From: CAYUZU01 sp964448675
GTDB lineage: Bacteria > Planctomycetota > Phycisphaerae > UBA1845 > Fen-1342
Assembly: GCA_964448675.1 (NCBI GenBank)
Contig: CAYUZU010000005.1
Location: forward strand, 62,001-126,000
Reading direction: 5' to 3'
Length of the DNA: 64,000 bases
Part shown: piece by piece, positions 8,401 to 17,942 of the stretch
How positions within the stretch are numbered: position 1 is the stretch's first letter
Layout of the letters: every line of letters starts with the position of its first letter
Program-made: the position numbers and the translations under genes
Notes under the pieces: model-generated
Seen by the model: only the letters and a program-made list of their open reading frames with translations
Told to the model about the DNA's origin: nothing
The model's database searches: none

Positions 8401-9126
8401 TCACCCGGCACCTGTCCCCTCATCACCAACCGACCGGGTGGCGATGTTGACCAGGAGCGGGGCAAAGACGTTGAGCTTGCGCTGGCGTAGCGTGGCGAAG
8501 CCGGCGGCGTGGATCATGTCCCGGACTTCGGACCAGGCGGCGTGGTGCACCTCTTTCTCGACCCAGGCAACGCCGACGTCGAAGACCAGCCAGCCGATGA
8601 CGTTGTCGCGGAAGCCGTCGACGAGGATGAGCAGGCCGCCGGGGCGCAGGACGCGGTGAAAGCCACGGATGACCTCGGCCTGGTGGGGATAATGGTGGAA
8701 CGAGTTGCAGCAGGTGACGACGTCGAAGGCGGCATCGGCGAACGGCAGGCGCTCGGAGTCCGCGACGATGGCGTGGAGCTTGTCGGCGTAGGATGAGCGG
8801 CTGGCCTTCTTGCTGAACAGGCGGGCCATGACGGGCGAGTAGTCGAGGCCGACGAGCTGCTCGGCGTACTCATCGGCGGCGACGAGGCTGAGCAGGGTGC
8901 CGGTGCCGCAGCCGACGTCGAGCATGCGGAACGGCTGGTGGCCGCGGGTTTGCTGCCAGCGCTCGATCTCTTCCTGGCAGGTGCGGATCGTCGGGAAGAA
9001 GACCAGCTCGTTGAGCTTGGAGCGGTCGTAGCTGAGGGCCCACTGGTCGAAGTGCGTGCGCGCCTTGTGGCGCACGACAGCGTGGCGCTCGGTGGGGTGC
9101 GGCTCTGTCGGGGGCGATGGCGTCAT
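8401..9126 (-). CDS. Class I SAM-dependent methyltransferase
   Basis: A 241-residue Rossmann-fold methyltransferase. Motif I is 'MLDVGCGTGTLLSLV' (about 69-83), motif II ends in 'GLDYSPVM', the acidic 'VADSERLPFADAAFDVVTC' covers motifs III-IV, and 'VLRPGGLLILVDG' is the post-motif strand. This is the Methyltransf_11 / UbiE-COQ5-like pattern. These enzymes move a methyl group from S-adenosylmethionine to small molecules or lipids; the substrate here is unknown. The start is ATG at 9124-9126. It converges on the glycosyltransferase at 6467 and is divergent from nothing obvious. Heptamer array A2 lies 35 bp upstream of its start. Confidence 0.85.
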   Translation of the reverse strand: MTPSPPTEPHPTERHAVVRHKARTHFDQWALSYDRSKLNELVFFPTIRTCQEEIERWQQTRGHQPFRMLDVGCGTGTLLSLVAADEYAEQLVGLDYSPVMARLFSKKASRSSYADKLHAIVADSERLPFADAAFDVVTCCNSFHHYPHQAEVIRGFHRVLRPGGLLILVDGFRDNVIGWLVFDVGVAWVEKEVHHAAWSEVRDMIHAAGFATLRQRKLNVFAPLLVNIATRSVGDEGTGAG

Positions 9127-9160
9127 TGTGTTGCCACGATAACCGCGGCAGCGGCCGGTG

Positions 9161-9188
9161 CAATGATCAATGCGCGATTGTCAGTGGT
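9161..9188 (+). repeat. Heptamer array A2
   Basis: Consecutive 7-base units CAATGAT (9161), CAATGCG (9168), CGATTGT (9175) and CAGTGGT (9182), decaying into GGC repeats to about 9195. It occupies the gap between two minus-strand genes. Confidence 0.55.
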
Positions 9189-9292
9189 CGGCGGCGGCGG
9201 CGGCAGTCCTCAGGCATCGGTTGTCAGTCACCGGGAGGCGAGCCCGCTTGACGGATCGACGACCACCGACGCCTGAGCACAGACAACTTCCG

Positions 9293-12200
9293 TCACGGGC
9301 ACGTCGTGTTCTGCAGGGCGACGAAGGGGTCGACGTCGCGCCAGTTCACATTGCCGTCCTCGTTGGTGTCGTTGTTCAGGAACGGACAGGTCGGCGCGCC
9401 CGGCGCGAACATCGCCGCCCAGGCGGACTGGTTGTTGTTCTGGGCGGCGACGAAGAAGTCGACGTCGCGCCAATTCACGTTGCCGGAGCAGTTCGCGTCG
9501 CCGCGGCACAGCGGCGGGTTGGTGCACTCGTCGGGCACGCCGTCGCCGTCGGCGTCCTGCGAGGTGCCGTCGGCAATGTCGCAACTGTCAGGGATCCCGT
9601 TGCCGTTGCAGTCGGCGCTGGTGCCGTCGGCGATGTCACAGGCGTCGGGCACGGCGTTGGCGTTGCAGTCGCCGGGGCCGCCCGCGGTGCTGAGGCCGGC
9701 GATGACGACGTCGTCGATGTTCCAGCCGCAGTAGGTCCAGCCGCCGTCGGTGGGGCCCATGGTCCAGCGGAGGTAGACGGTGGGCTGGTGGTCGGCCAGG
9801 TCGGCGATGTCGAATTCCTGGTAGACCCACGCGCCGTCGTCGACTTCGGCCGTGTTGGCCCAGAGCGGGATGAAGTTGACGCCGTCGGTGCTGAGCTTGA
9901 AGGCGGCGTGGTCATAAGCCGGCTGTTCGACGCCGAGCCAGCGCCAGTAAGAAACGTGGACCTCTTCGAGTGCGGAACAGTCGATGGCGGCGGAGGTGAG
10001 GTTGACCTCGCCCATGCCGTTGCTGTAGTCGCCGTTCAGGTTGTAGCCGTAGACGTTGGGGCCGGAGTAGCCGCTGTCGGGATCGGGACCGCCGTAGGCG
10101 CCGCCGCTGCCGGTGGGTTGGCCCCAGGCCCACAGGCCCTCGGTGGTCCAGCCGGGGCTGGTGTCGAGGGTGAAGGCGATGTCGACTTCGATGTCGGGGA
10201 TTTCGCAGTCATCGGGGATGCCATTGGGCTGGCAGTCGTTGCTGAGCCCGGCGGCGATGTCGCATTCGTCAGGGGTCGCGTTGTCGTTGCAGTCGGCGCT
10301 GGTGCCGGCGGCGATGTCGCAGTCGTCCGGGATGCCGTTGCCGTTGCAGTCGTTGTCGGTCTCGCACTCGTCGGGGATGCCGTTGTCGTTGCAGTCGAGG
10401 CTGGTGCCGCTGGCGATGTCCTCGTCGTCGGGGACGCCGTTGTTGTTGCAGTCGGGTGGCACGAGGCTGAGGGCGGCGACATAGGTCCCCCAGATGTTGG
10501 TGGCGTGGCCGTATTCCTGGATGGTGTAGAACGTGGCTTCGTCGGTGGGATCGAGCGTGGTGTAGCTGTAGTCGCCCCAGCGGTTGCGGCCGTAGGTGTC
10601 GATGTTGTTCTGGGGGCCGGTGCCGGCCTGGTAGAGCTCGGGCGGGGCCATCTCGCCGAGCGGATCACTGGCGAGGCGGCCGGTGTAGTAGCAGCCGGCG
10701 TACTGGCTGGCGCTGGAACCGGTGAAGCCCATGACGGCGTCGCCGGCGGCGTTGACCATGATCGACGGGAAGAAGTAGTAGAGCGCGCTGTCGGCGACGG
10801 TGCCCTGCTGGACGAGCGCGAGGGTGCGCGCGTCGATCTCGTACCAGCGGCAGCCGGCGCGGCCGTTGACGGCGATGGTGTGGCAGGTCCAGAGCGAGCC
10901 GGCGCGGTAGACCGCCATCATGAGGCGGTCGCCGACGGTGTTGAGCGGCGTGCCGCTGCCCAGCGCGGGGGCGTTGGGCGGGTCGGAGAAGGCGGGCACG
11001 TCGACGGTACCGATTTCCTCGAGCACGGCGGGGAAGTGGCTCATGTTGAGCTGGCGGACCCGCAGTGACGAACTGTCGTAGAGCGAGACGAAGTACGCGC
11101 CTCGGGGTGTGCCGTACGTGTGGGCGGGCTGGATGGCGCCTTCCCACGGGAGCTGGCGGAACGCGGTGATGTTGCCGAGCGTCGGAGGTGTCGCGAGCAA
11201 CGGGGCCTTGTTGATGGCGAAGATGGTCATGTTGCCGTCGCCGACCATGTAGGCGGCGGTGTAGATGCCGCTGGCGTCAACGCCGAGGGTCGGGTAGTCG
11301 GGCCAGTTGCCTTCGTCGCTGCCCTCATCGGTGGCGAAGCTCGTCTTGAACCAGTCGCCCATGGGGTCGTCAGTGAGCGAAACGGCGAGGAAGATGCGGG
11401 CGGTGGCGCTGAAGTCGGTGACGATGACAATCCAGCGCTGGCTATGCTGGTCGAAGAGCACGCGCGGGTCGCCGTTGGATTCGGGCAGGAAGGCGCCGAG
11501 CAGGATGTTGGTGAGCTCGGTGCCGGTGGCCTTGTCGTAGACGGCAAAGTTGCGGTTGACGGTGATGACATAGTGGTCGGGGCCGACGGCGCCGTCGGTG
11601 TCGGGCGGATAGCTCGTGGAGCCGGCGTCGCCGCGGATCACGCCCTGAAAGCTGTGCAGCAGGATGGGCGTGGTCGCGCGGGTGCCGGAGGGCTGGGCGG
11701 TGCCGCGGGCGGCGTCACCGCGGGCGGCGCCGGGGGGACGGACCGGGGCATGGACGGCGTCGGCGTCGCTGAAGTCGCCGCTGCCTTCCTCCCAGGTCAG
11801 GCCGGCGTAGTCGGTGCCGGTGAGGACCCGGCGATAGTTCAGGTCGTCAAAGTCGACGACCACGCGGCGCGCCGGGCCGTCGGCCGTGGTGACTTCATAC
11901 GTGAGGTCGTCGAGGCCGTACCAGCCGCCGCCGTTGATGACCGGGGTGGCAACGAACTCGATGCGATCGACGTCGACGAGGTCGATGGCGAACCAGTCGG
12001 GCGATTCGTCGACGTCCTGGAACCAGCCGGTCTGGTCGATGCGCCGGCCGTCGCGGTAACCGACGACGCGCAGGCCGCTGGTCCAGGTGCCATCGTCGCC
12101 CTGGCCGAGGACGTAGGCGCCGCGGACGGTGACGGGTTGCGGGAAGGCGATGCCCATGCGGGTGTCGCCCCACTTGTTGGTGATGTAGTGCCGGCCGGAG

Positions 12201-12463
12201 TGGGCGGTGCTGGAGGAGCCGCGCGTGGGGACGGCCCAGACGCCGTGCTGGCCGGTGCGGTACTTCGGTGGCGGCAGCGGCATGAACCGGTCGCGGGCGA
12301 TGGCGTCGGCCATGGACTCCACGTAACTACGGCCGTAGCGGGTCGGATCGAGCGGATCGCCGGTGATGGTCTCGCCGGCGGGGACGGGGGCGGGCAGCGC
12401 GACGAGCGCACCGATGAACAGACCGAGAGCAGGCATCCCAACGCAGCGCATCTGACTTCTCAC
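9293..12463 (-). CDS. Large secreted multidomain protein with C-terminal dockerin-like calcium tag
   Basis: A 1056-residue exported protein. The N-terminus has a signal peptide (hydrophobic 'LGLFIGALVALPAPVPAG'). Residues about 60-200 form a beta-rich, lectin-like region with 'YGLDDLTYEV'. About 270-640 resembles a beta-propeller ('DGAVGPDHYVITVNRNFAVY'). Next come thrombospondin-3-like calcium repeats of the 'DCNGNGIPDDCDI' type, five copies before and three after a MAM-like jelly roll ('WTYCGWNIDDVVIAG'). The C-terminus is a paired EF-hand-like tag, 'GDANCSGNVNWRDVDFFVA' and 'DTNEDGNVNWRDVDPFVA', ending in TTCP. No catalytic site is recognised. It is probably anchored to or displayed on the cell surface. 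The subtilase gene with the same tag lies directly upstream. Confidence 0.8.
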   Translation of the reverse strand: MRSQMRCVGMPALGLFIGALVALPAPVPAGETITGDPLDPTRYGRSYVESMADAIARDRFMPLPPPKYRTGQHGVWAVPTRGSSSTAHSGRHYITNKWGDTRMGIAFPQPVTVRGAYVLGQGDDGTWTSGLRVVGYRDGRRIDQTGWFQDVDESPDWFAIDLVDVDRIEFVATPVINGGGWYGLDDLTYEVTTADGPARRVVVDFDDLNYRRVLTGTDYAGLTWEEGSGDFSDADAVHAPVRPPGAARGDAARGTAQPSGTRATTPILLHSFQGVIRGDAGSTSYPPDTDGAVGPDHYVITVNRNFAVYDKATGTELTNILLGAFLPESNGDPRVLFDQHSQRWIVIVTDFSATARIFLAVSLTDDPMGDWFKTSFATDEGSDEGNWPDYPTLGVDASGIYTAAYMVGDGNMTIFAINKAPLLATPPTLGNITAFRQLPWEGAIQPAHTYGTPRGAYFVSLYDSSSLRVRQLNMSHFPAVLEEIGTVDVPAFSDPPNAPALGSGTPLNTVGDRLMMAVYRAGSLWTCHTIAVNGRAGCRWYEIDARTLALVQQGTVADSALYYFFPSIMVNAAGDAVMGFTGSSASQYAGCYYTGRLASDPLGEMAPPELYQAGTGPQNNIDTYGRNRWGDYSYTTLDPTDEATFYTIQEYGHATNIWGTYVAALSLVPPDCNNNGVPDDEDIASGTSLDCNDNGIPDECETDNDCNGNGIPDDCDIAAGTSADCNDNATPDECDIAAGLSNDCQPNGIPDDCEIPDIEVDIAFTLDTSPGWTTEGLWAWGQPTGSGGAYGGPDPDSGYSGPNVYGYNLNGDYSNGMGEVNLTSAAIDCSALEEVHVSYWRWLGVEQPAYDHAAFKLSTDGVNFIPLWANTAEVDDGAWVYQEFDIADLADHQPTVYLRWTMGPTDGGWTYCGWNIDDVVIAGLSTAGGPGDCNANAVPDACDIADGTSADCNGNGIPDSCDIADGTSQDADGDGVPDECTNPPLCRGDANCSGNVNWRDVDFFVAAQNNNQSAWAAMFAPGAPTCPFLNNDTNEDGNVNWRDVDPFVALQNTTCP

Positions 12464-12546
12464 TTCCGGCCCACGGGGGCCATGGTTGAACCAAACAGGC
12501 CCGCGGCACGTGCCGGGCGGGCGGTAGACCTTGCAGGTCGTTGCGG

Positions 12547-12601
12547 CCGGCCCTGGCGGCGCGGGGCCGGTGCAGCTTGTCGAGCGCCGCGTTGCGCGGC
12601 G
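12547..12601 (-). other. Two GC-rich stem-loops between the subtilase and the multidomain gene
   Basis: Stem CGCCGCG / CGCGGCG with a TTG loop (12585-12601) and stem CCGGCCC / GGGCCGG (12547-12570). Both lie just downstream of the subtilase stop on the minus strand. There is no T-run, so termination is only a possibility. Confidence 0.3.
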
Positions 12602-12614
12602 GCGTTCCGATCGC

Positions 12615-15600
12615 TTACGGGCAGGTGGCGTTTTGCCGGGCGACGAAGGGGTCGATGTCGCGCCAGTCGGTGACGCCGTCCGTGTTCACGTCGTTGTTGG
12701 CGTAGGAGCAGGTGGGCCCGTCGGGATCGAAGAGGCGGGTCCAGCCCTCGCGGCCGCCGGTCATGGCGGCGACGAAATGGTCGATGTCGCGCCAGTCGAC
12801 GCGCCCGTCACAGTTGCCGTCCCCCAGGCAGGGCGTGGTGGTGCACTCGTCAGGCACGCCGTTGCCGTCGAGGTCGGTCGACGTGCCGTTGAGGATGTCG
12901 ACATGGTCGGCGACGTTGTTGTTGTTGCAGTCGATGAACGGGGGGAACCAGTCGAGCACCTGCCCGATGATGGCGGCGCGGTCTTCGTTGCTCGGCACGG
13001 CGACCAGGGGCAAGGCGAAGAAGGCCGTGCGGAAGACGTCATTGTGGTACGTGACGGCCGCGTTGCCGAGGATGCTGGTGAAGGCGACGTTGTTGGGGTC
13101 GCTGGGCGAGATGTCGTCGCTGAAGTCGGTAAACGGGTACTGCAGGGTGTAGGGGCCCCAGCCGTCGAACAGGCTGCCGGCACCGGTCAGCGTGGGATGG
13201 TTGACATCGCCCATGATACTGCTGACGCCGAGGTAGTCGGTCAGCAGCGTGGTCAGGCCATGGTCGTAGTAGTAATCCTGGCTGATGAGCACGAAGTGGC
13301 GGCCGGAATCGAGAAACGCGGCGAGGGCATCCGCGCCCGCGCCAGTGGGGCCGGCGGAGCGACCGAAGGCGTCGCCGGTGAACCAGATCACCACCGCGTA
13401 GAGATTGAGGTCGTCGGGGCCGGGCTCATAGTTGGCATCGAAGGTATCCCAGACGTCGTACTCGACGCCGAGGGTCTCGAGCGCGTTGGCGTACTGCGTG
13501 CGGACGTCGGGGCTGTTGTCGTCGTCGTCGACCAGCAGGACCGTCGGACGCGCCCGCGTGGTGAAGTGGTTGACCACGGAGAACGGACCGGCACCGCACA
13601 GGTTCCCGGCCTGGATGCGCCAGTAGTACATGGTCGAATCGGACAAGACCACCGGCAGGGCGAGCGCCGGCTGGTCGAGGTCGGCGGCGGCGTAGACGAT
13701 GTTGGTGAAGCGATCGTCGGTGGCCAGCTCGAAGTCGTAGGTGTCGGCATTCGGGTCAGCCGCCCAGACGAACGTGGGCGACAGATCGATGCCGGTCGCG
13801 CCGTTGCCGGGGGCATCGAGCACGACCTCGCCGGGCGGGCCGTCGTAGACACGCAGCGTGACCGGGCGGTGGCGCACGAGCTCGCCGCCGGCGCCGGAGA
13901 TGACGAATTCGTAGCGGCCCGCGGCGGCGTCGGTGACGTCGATGGTCAGCGGGCTCGTCGCGGGCGGGATGACCGGGTTGATGGCGAAGGCGGCGGTCAT
14001 GCCGGGGGGGAGGTCCGAAATGCTGAGCGTCACGGGGTCGGCGAAGCCGGCGATCTGGCCGACGTGGACCGTGTAATCGGCGCTGCCGGGGAGGCAGAGA
14101 TTCCGCTTGTCCGGGTTGATGCTCAGCTCGAAGCCGGGCGTCAGGGCACAGTTGTAGCAGACCAGCGCGAAGTCCTGGTCGGTGTCGTCGCCGACGCCGG
14201 GAACGCCGTCGGAATTGATGTTGGTCGCGACGACGCGGACGGTGTAATTGCCGGCGGGCTGGTCGATGAAGACGCCCTCGGTGTTGTTCATGCTGTCGGG
14301 CGCGCGGCCGGGAATGGAATAGCCGTCGCTGCCGAAGTTGTTGCCGGAGAAGGTCGTGCCGTCCTGCTCGACGACGAGGTCGAGGTCGTTGTTCCAGGCG
14401 GGGGTATTGCCGCCGAGGCCGTGCCCGGGGGCATCGGTCCAGACGAGCATGAGGCGCATCGGCTGATCGGGGTCGTCCGGCCGCAGGGCCTGGATCCAGG
14501 TGTCGCCGCTCGCGTTGAAGAGCATCGGCGCATCGAAGTACTGGACGGCGCGCGTTGGGTTGACCAGACCGGCGACGTTCAGGCGGCCCCAGCCCTGCTT
14601 GCTGTCGAAGGGATGACCGAGCACGTTGCCGTTGGCGTCAAGCTGGCCGGCGAGATCGTGGGCGCAGCCGAGCAGCGCGGCCTTGATGAGCGCGGGGCTC
14701 GGGTCGGCATCGGGGCCGAAGCGCTGGCGGTAGTGCTCGACGAAGAGCGCGACCGCCCCGCTCACATGTGGCGAGGCCATACTGGTGCCGCACATGAGAC
14801 CGTGACCGCCACTCAGGATGGTCGAGTCCACATAGCAGCCGGGGGCGACGAGGTGCGGGATGGTCCGCCCGTCAAGGGCGGGGCCGTGGGCGGAATTGCT
14901 CGACAGATCGTTGAGCGCCTCCAGGGGTGCCCCGTCGTAATGCTGCATGCGGGTCGAGCCGACTGTGATGATGTTCTTGGCTTCGTCGGGGGTGCCCTGG
15001 GAACTGGTCCCGCCATAGCCGTTCATGATGGACAGGACGTACGTCAGCGACTGGTTGCCGGGGGTATCGGGGTCGGCATCGCGGACGCCGATGTCGACCT
15101 GCATCGTGTCGTCGTCGTAGCCGCGCGGCGAGCCCGCCGGGCCCCAGCTGTTGCCGGAGACGAGCGCGCCGTTGGCGTGCGATTCCTGCATGAGGGTCAG
15201 CATGCCGCCGGCGTATTCGTACCAGGGGCTGTAGACCTGTTCGACCAGGGCGGCGCCGGGCGCCACGCCCAGGCCGCGGAGAAAGCCGTACTCGTCGATG
15301 GCGCTGCCGCTGCCGTCGGCCGCCATGATGCCGGCGGTGTGGGTGCCGTGGCCGCCCTGGGCCGCGCCGCCGCACGTGACGCCGGCGCATGGCAGCATGT
15401 TGGCGGCGAGACTGGGGTGGTCTTCCTGGATTCCGCTATCGACGTTGGCGATGATGACCCCTGCACCGGAGAGGCCGAGCGTACCCAGCCAGTCGTAGTA
15501 ACCGGGCAGGGGAAGGCCATCGGCGCCGAGGTTTCCGGCGCAGACCTGGGCGCTCATCTCGCCGCGCAGACCGCCGTCGGTCGGCACCGTGTGAACGGTA

Positions 15601-16214
15601 TAGACGCCGGGGACGGTGGCAATGGTGCTGAGTTGCGCGCCCGGCAGGCTGAAGCTGACGGTTTCAAAACGCTCGTCGAGCGGTCGGCGCTCGATGATGT
15701 CGGCGCCGCACGCTTCGATCTGGCGGATCACGCGCGCGGGATTCGCGGCGCGGACGATGGTGGCGCGGGCGCGCTTCACCGCGCGATCGGCCGTGCGGTA
15801 CTTGGGTAGCAGGCGATACGCGGGCAGGAAGGCGCCGGTCCAGCGGGTCTGGGCGCCGCGCCGCGCCGACTGGAGCTGTGCGGTGTCGGCCCAGACGACG
15901 TACGTGTACGGGTGGATGTACTGCAGCACGTGGCAGCCGGCGGCGCGGAGGCGATCCAGGACATTTGCGCTCGTGGGCCCGTGCAGTTGGACCAGGTGCA
16001 GGTCGGGACCGTCGCCACGGACGCGGGCGAGCTTCTCGGGGGGCGGCGGCACGTGGATGAGCGGGTCGAAAGACTCACCCCCGAGCGTCAGGGTATACGG
16101 CGTCTCGTGCTGGGCGGACGGCTGCGGCGCGCGATGGGTGGGGGTCTGCGCCAGGGCCGGCCAGTTCAACGCAATGAGGGCTACGCCGATCCCCGCGCGC
16201 GAGAGGAATTGCAT
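12615..16214 (-). CDS. Secreted subtilisin-like serine protease (S8) with dockerin-like calcium tag
   Basis: 1199 residues from the ATG at 16212-16214. An upstream in-frame ATG at 16280 would put 22 polar residues before the signal peptide, so it is not preferred. The signal peptide ends near 'NWPALAQ'. The catalytic triad of peptidase family S8 is visible: D259 in 'IIANVDSGIQ', H289 in 'GGHGTHTAG' and S478 in 'CGTSMASPHVSG'; N355 in 'SGNSWG' is the oxyanion residue. A jelly-roll P-like region follows (about 550-720), then 'Fn3-like' beta domains and a flavodoxin-like stretch (about 880-1070). Calcium repeats ('DLDGNGVPDEC') precede the paired tag 'GDGNCDGRVDWRDIDHFVA' and 'DVNTDGVTDWRDIDPFVA', ending in ATCP. 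It probably acts outside the cell on proteins. Confidence 0.88.
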   Translation of the reverse strand: MQFLSRAGIGVALIALNWPALAQTPTHRAPQPSAQHETPYTLTLGGESFDPLIHVPPPPEKLARVRGDGPDLHLVQLHGPTSANVLDRLRAAGCHVLQYIHPYTYVVWADTAQLQSARRGAQTRWTGAFLPAYRLLPKYRTADRAVKRARATIVRAANPARVIRQIEACGADIIERRPLDERFETVSFSLPGAQLSTIATVPGVYTVHTVPTDGGLRGEMSAQVCAGNLGADGLPLPGYYDWLGTLGLSGAGVIIANVDSGIQEDHPSLAANMLPCAGVTCGGAAQGGHGTHTAGIMAADGSGSAIDEYGFLRGLGVAPGAALVEQVYSPWYEYAGGMLTLMQESHANGALVSGNSWGPAGSPRGYDDDTMQVDIGVRDADPDTPGNQSLTYVLSIMNGYGGTSSQGTPDEAKNIITVGSTRMQHYDGAPLEALNDLSSNSAHGPALDGRTIPHLVAPGCYVDSTILSGGHGLMCGTSMASPHVSGAVALFVEHYRQRFGPDADPSPALIKAALLGCAHDLAGQLDANGNVLGHPFDSKQGWGRLNVAGLVNPTRAVQYFDAPMLFNASGDTWIQALRPDDPDQPMRLMLVWTDAPGHGLGGNTPAWNNDLDLVVEQDGTTFSGNNFGSDGYSIPGRAPDSMNNTEGVFIDQPAGNYTVRVVATNINSDGVPGVGDDTDQDFALVCYNCALTPGFELSINPDKRNLCLPGSADYTVHVGQIAGFADPVTLSISDLPPGMTAAFAINPVIPPATSPLTIDVTDAAAGRYEFVISGAGGELVRHRPVTLRVYDGPPGEVVLDAPGNGATGIDLSPTFVWAADPNADTYDFELATDDRFTNIVYAAADLDQPALALPVVLSDSTMYYWRIQAGNLCGAGPFSVVNHFTTRARPTVLLVDDDDNSPDVRTQYANALETLGVEYDVWDTFDANYEPGPDDLNLYAVVIWFTGDAFGRSAGPTGAGADALAAFLDSGRHFVLISQDYYYDHGLTTLLTDYLGVSSIMGDVNHPTLTGAGSLFDGWGPYTLQYPFTDFSDDISPSDPNNVAFTSILGNAAVTYHNDVFRTAFFALPLVAVPSNEDRAAIIGQVLDWFPPFIDCNNNNVADHVDILNGTSTDLDGNGVPDECTTTPCLGDGNCDGRVDWRDIDHFVAAMTGGREGWTRLFDPDGPTCSYANNDVNTDGVTDWRDIDPFVARQNATCP

Positions 16215-16471
16215 ACGCCAGACTCCCGTCGATAGTGCCGAGCCGAGCCAACCCCGACGCCGCTCGCCCACAAAAACCATCGCAACGACCGGGCCGGTCG
16301 CGACGCCGGTGAGGCATGGGGTCGATTTCCAGAAGCTGCTCGCTCGACCAGGATCAGGCCACGGCCGCCGGGAAGCGGCTGCGGCGCGAGTACTCTTCTG
16401 ATCCTATTCTATAGGTCGGGGCGCTGCATACCAGCCTTTTGCGAGCGGGAACCGCGCGGTTGTCCGATAAG

Positions 16472-17767
16472 TCAGAAGCGGGCGATGACCTCGAAGAAGC
16501 CGGGAAAGCTCTTGGAGACGCAGTCGGCATCGCGGATGGTGACGCCAGGGCCGGCGAGACCGATGAGTGCGAAGGACATCGCCATGCGGTGGTCGTCATA
16601 AGTGTCTATTTCAACGTCTTTTAGGGCATCTGGTGGGTGAACGGTCAGGCCGTCGGGGCGAAGGTCGACCTGGGCACCGACGCGGCGCAGCTCGGCGTCA
16701 AGGGCGGCCAGGCGGTCGGTCTCCTTGATGCGGAGGTTCGCTACGTTGCGGATCGTGGTCGGTCCGCGGGCAAAGAGCCCGGCGACGGCGAGGGTCTGGG
16801 CGGTGTCGGGCATGTCGTTGAGGTCGACATCGACGCCGACCAATTCGCCGGGCGGGGGCCCGGCCACCTCGATGGCGTTTCCGTGATCGGTTACGGAACA
16901 ACCCATTTGAGCCAGGACATCGACAAAGCCCACGTCGCCCTGTCGGCTGCGGCTTGACAGGCCGGGGATGCGGACACGGCCGCCGGTGATGGCGGCGGCA
17001 GCGGCGAAGTAGGTTGCGGCGCTGGCGTCGGGCTCGATGGTGAACCGGCCGCCGGCGTAGCGTTGCAGGGCCGGGACGATGAAGCGGCGGCCCTCGTGAC
17101 CCACGGCCTCGACGCCCATGGAACGCATGACGTCGAGGGTCATCTCGACGTAGGGCTGGCTGACGGTGTCGCCCTCGATGCGGAGCATGACGTCCTGTCT
17201 GGCGTACGGGGCGACCATGAGCAGGGCACTGATGTACTGGCTCGAGGGCGGCGTGGTGAAAACGACCGCGCCGCCGCGCAGGCCGCGGGCCAGGATGTTC
17301 AGCGGCGGGAAGCCGGCGTCCGCTGCGTAGTCGATGTTGGCCCCGAGGGTCTCGAGGGCTTGCACGAGGGGGCCGATGGGGCGCTGGCGCATGCGGGCCG
17401 AGCCGTCGATGGTGAAGCGACCGTAGCCGGCGGCGGCCAGGGCGGTGAGGAAGCGCATGGTGGTGCCGGCGTGGCCGGCGTCAAGCCGGGCCTCGTCGGC
17501 GGGCAGGCTGCCGCGGCAACCGGTGACACTGACAAGCCGTTGCTGTTCCTGTACTTCTATCGCGATGCCCAGTTGGCGCAGGCCCGCGATCATGGCGCGG
17601 ACGTCATCGGAAAGCGAGGCCGCTGCGAGCGTGCTCTGGCCATCGGCGAGGGCGGCACAGATGAGGTAGCGGTTGGTGAGGCTCTTGGAGCCGGGGAGGT
17701 CGGCGTCGCCGGTGACGGGGCCGCAGGGCGTGACGCGCGCGTGGTTGCCGTCGTATTGAACGGGCAT
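16472..17767 (-). CDS. aroA: 3-phosphoshikimate 1-carboxyvinyltransferase (EPSP synthase)
   Basis: 431 residues from the ATG at 17765-17767, which has GGAGGAG just upstream. The open frame continues further 5', but that part is low-complexity and overlaps the preceding gene. The enzyme joins shikimate-3-phosphate and phosphoenolpyruvate in the sixth step of the shikimate pathway to aromatic amino acids. Visible motifs are 'LPGSKSLTNRYLICAALA' near the N-terminus (shikimate/PEP-binding Lys and Ser), 'LDAGHAGTTMRFLTALAA' (family signature) and 'RIKETDRLAAL' near residue 340. Length is typical. It is the last gene of a minus-strand group after FHA and a membrane protein. Confidence 0.95.
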   Translation of the reverse strand: MPVQYDGNHARVTPCGPVTGDADLPGSKSLTNRYLICAALADGQSTLAAASLSDDVRAMIAGLRQLGIAIEVQEQQRLVSVTGCRGSLPADEARLDAGHAGTTMRFLTALAAAGYGRFTIDGSARMRQRPIGPLVQALETLGANIDYAADAGFPPLNILARGLRGGAVVFTTPPSSQYISALLMVAPYARQDVMLRIEGDTVSQPYVEMTLDVMRSMGVEAVGHEGRRFIVPALQRYAGGRFTIEPDASAATYFAAAAAITGGRVRIPGLSSRSRQGDVGFVDVLAQMGCSVTDHGNAIEVAGPPPGELVGVDVDLNDMPDTAQTLAVAGLFARGPTTIRNVANLRIKETDRLAALDAELRRVGAQVDLRPDGLTVHPPDALKDVEIDTYDDHRMAMSFALIGLAGPGVTIRDADCVSKSFPGFFEVIARF

Positions 17768-17942
17768 CGGCGGTCTCCTCCGTTGCGGGCGTCGTGACCG
17801 GCCCGCGGCGGGACGGTCGTGCTTGGCGGCCTGTTCCGCGTCGCCCGTCCGCGGCCACGCGGAACAGCGCTTCGCGCGACCACAGGATATCGTTCGCGGG
17901 GACTTGTTCAACTTGCTGTCGCGGCGGCGGATCGAACCAGCG

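Noticed and set aside
9293..16214. Cellulosome-type cohesin-dockerin system
   Set aside because: No cohesin module or glycoside hydrolase is visible; the tags differ from true type I dockerins in the WRD and terminal TCP features.
16215..16280. 22-codon N-terminal extension of the subtilase
   Set aside because: The stretch is polar and would place the signal peptide inside the protein; the inner ATG gives a normal signal sequence.
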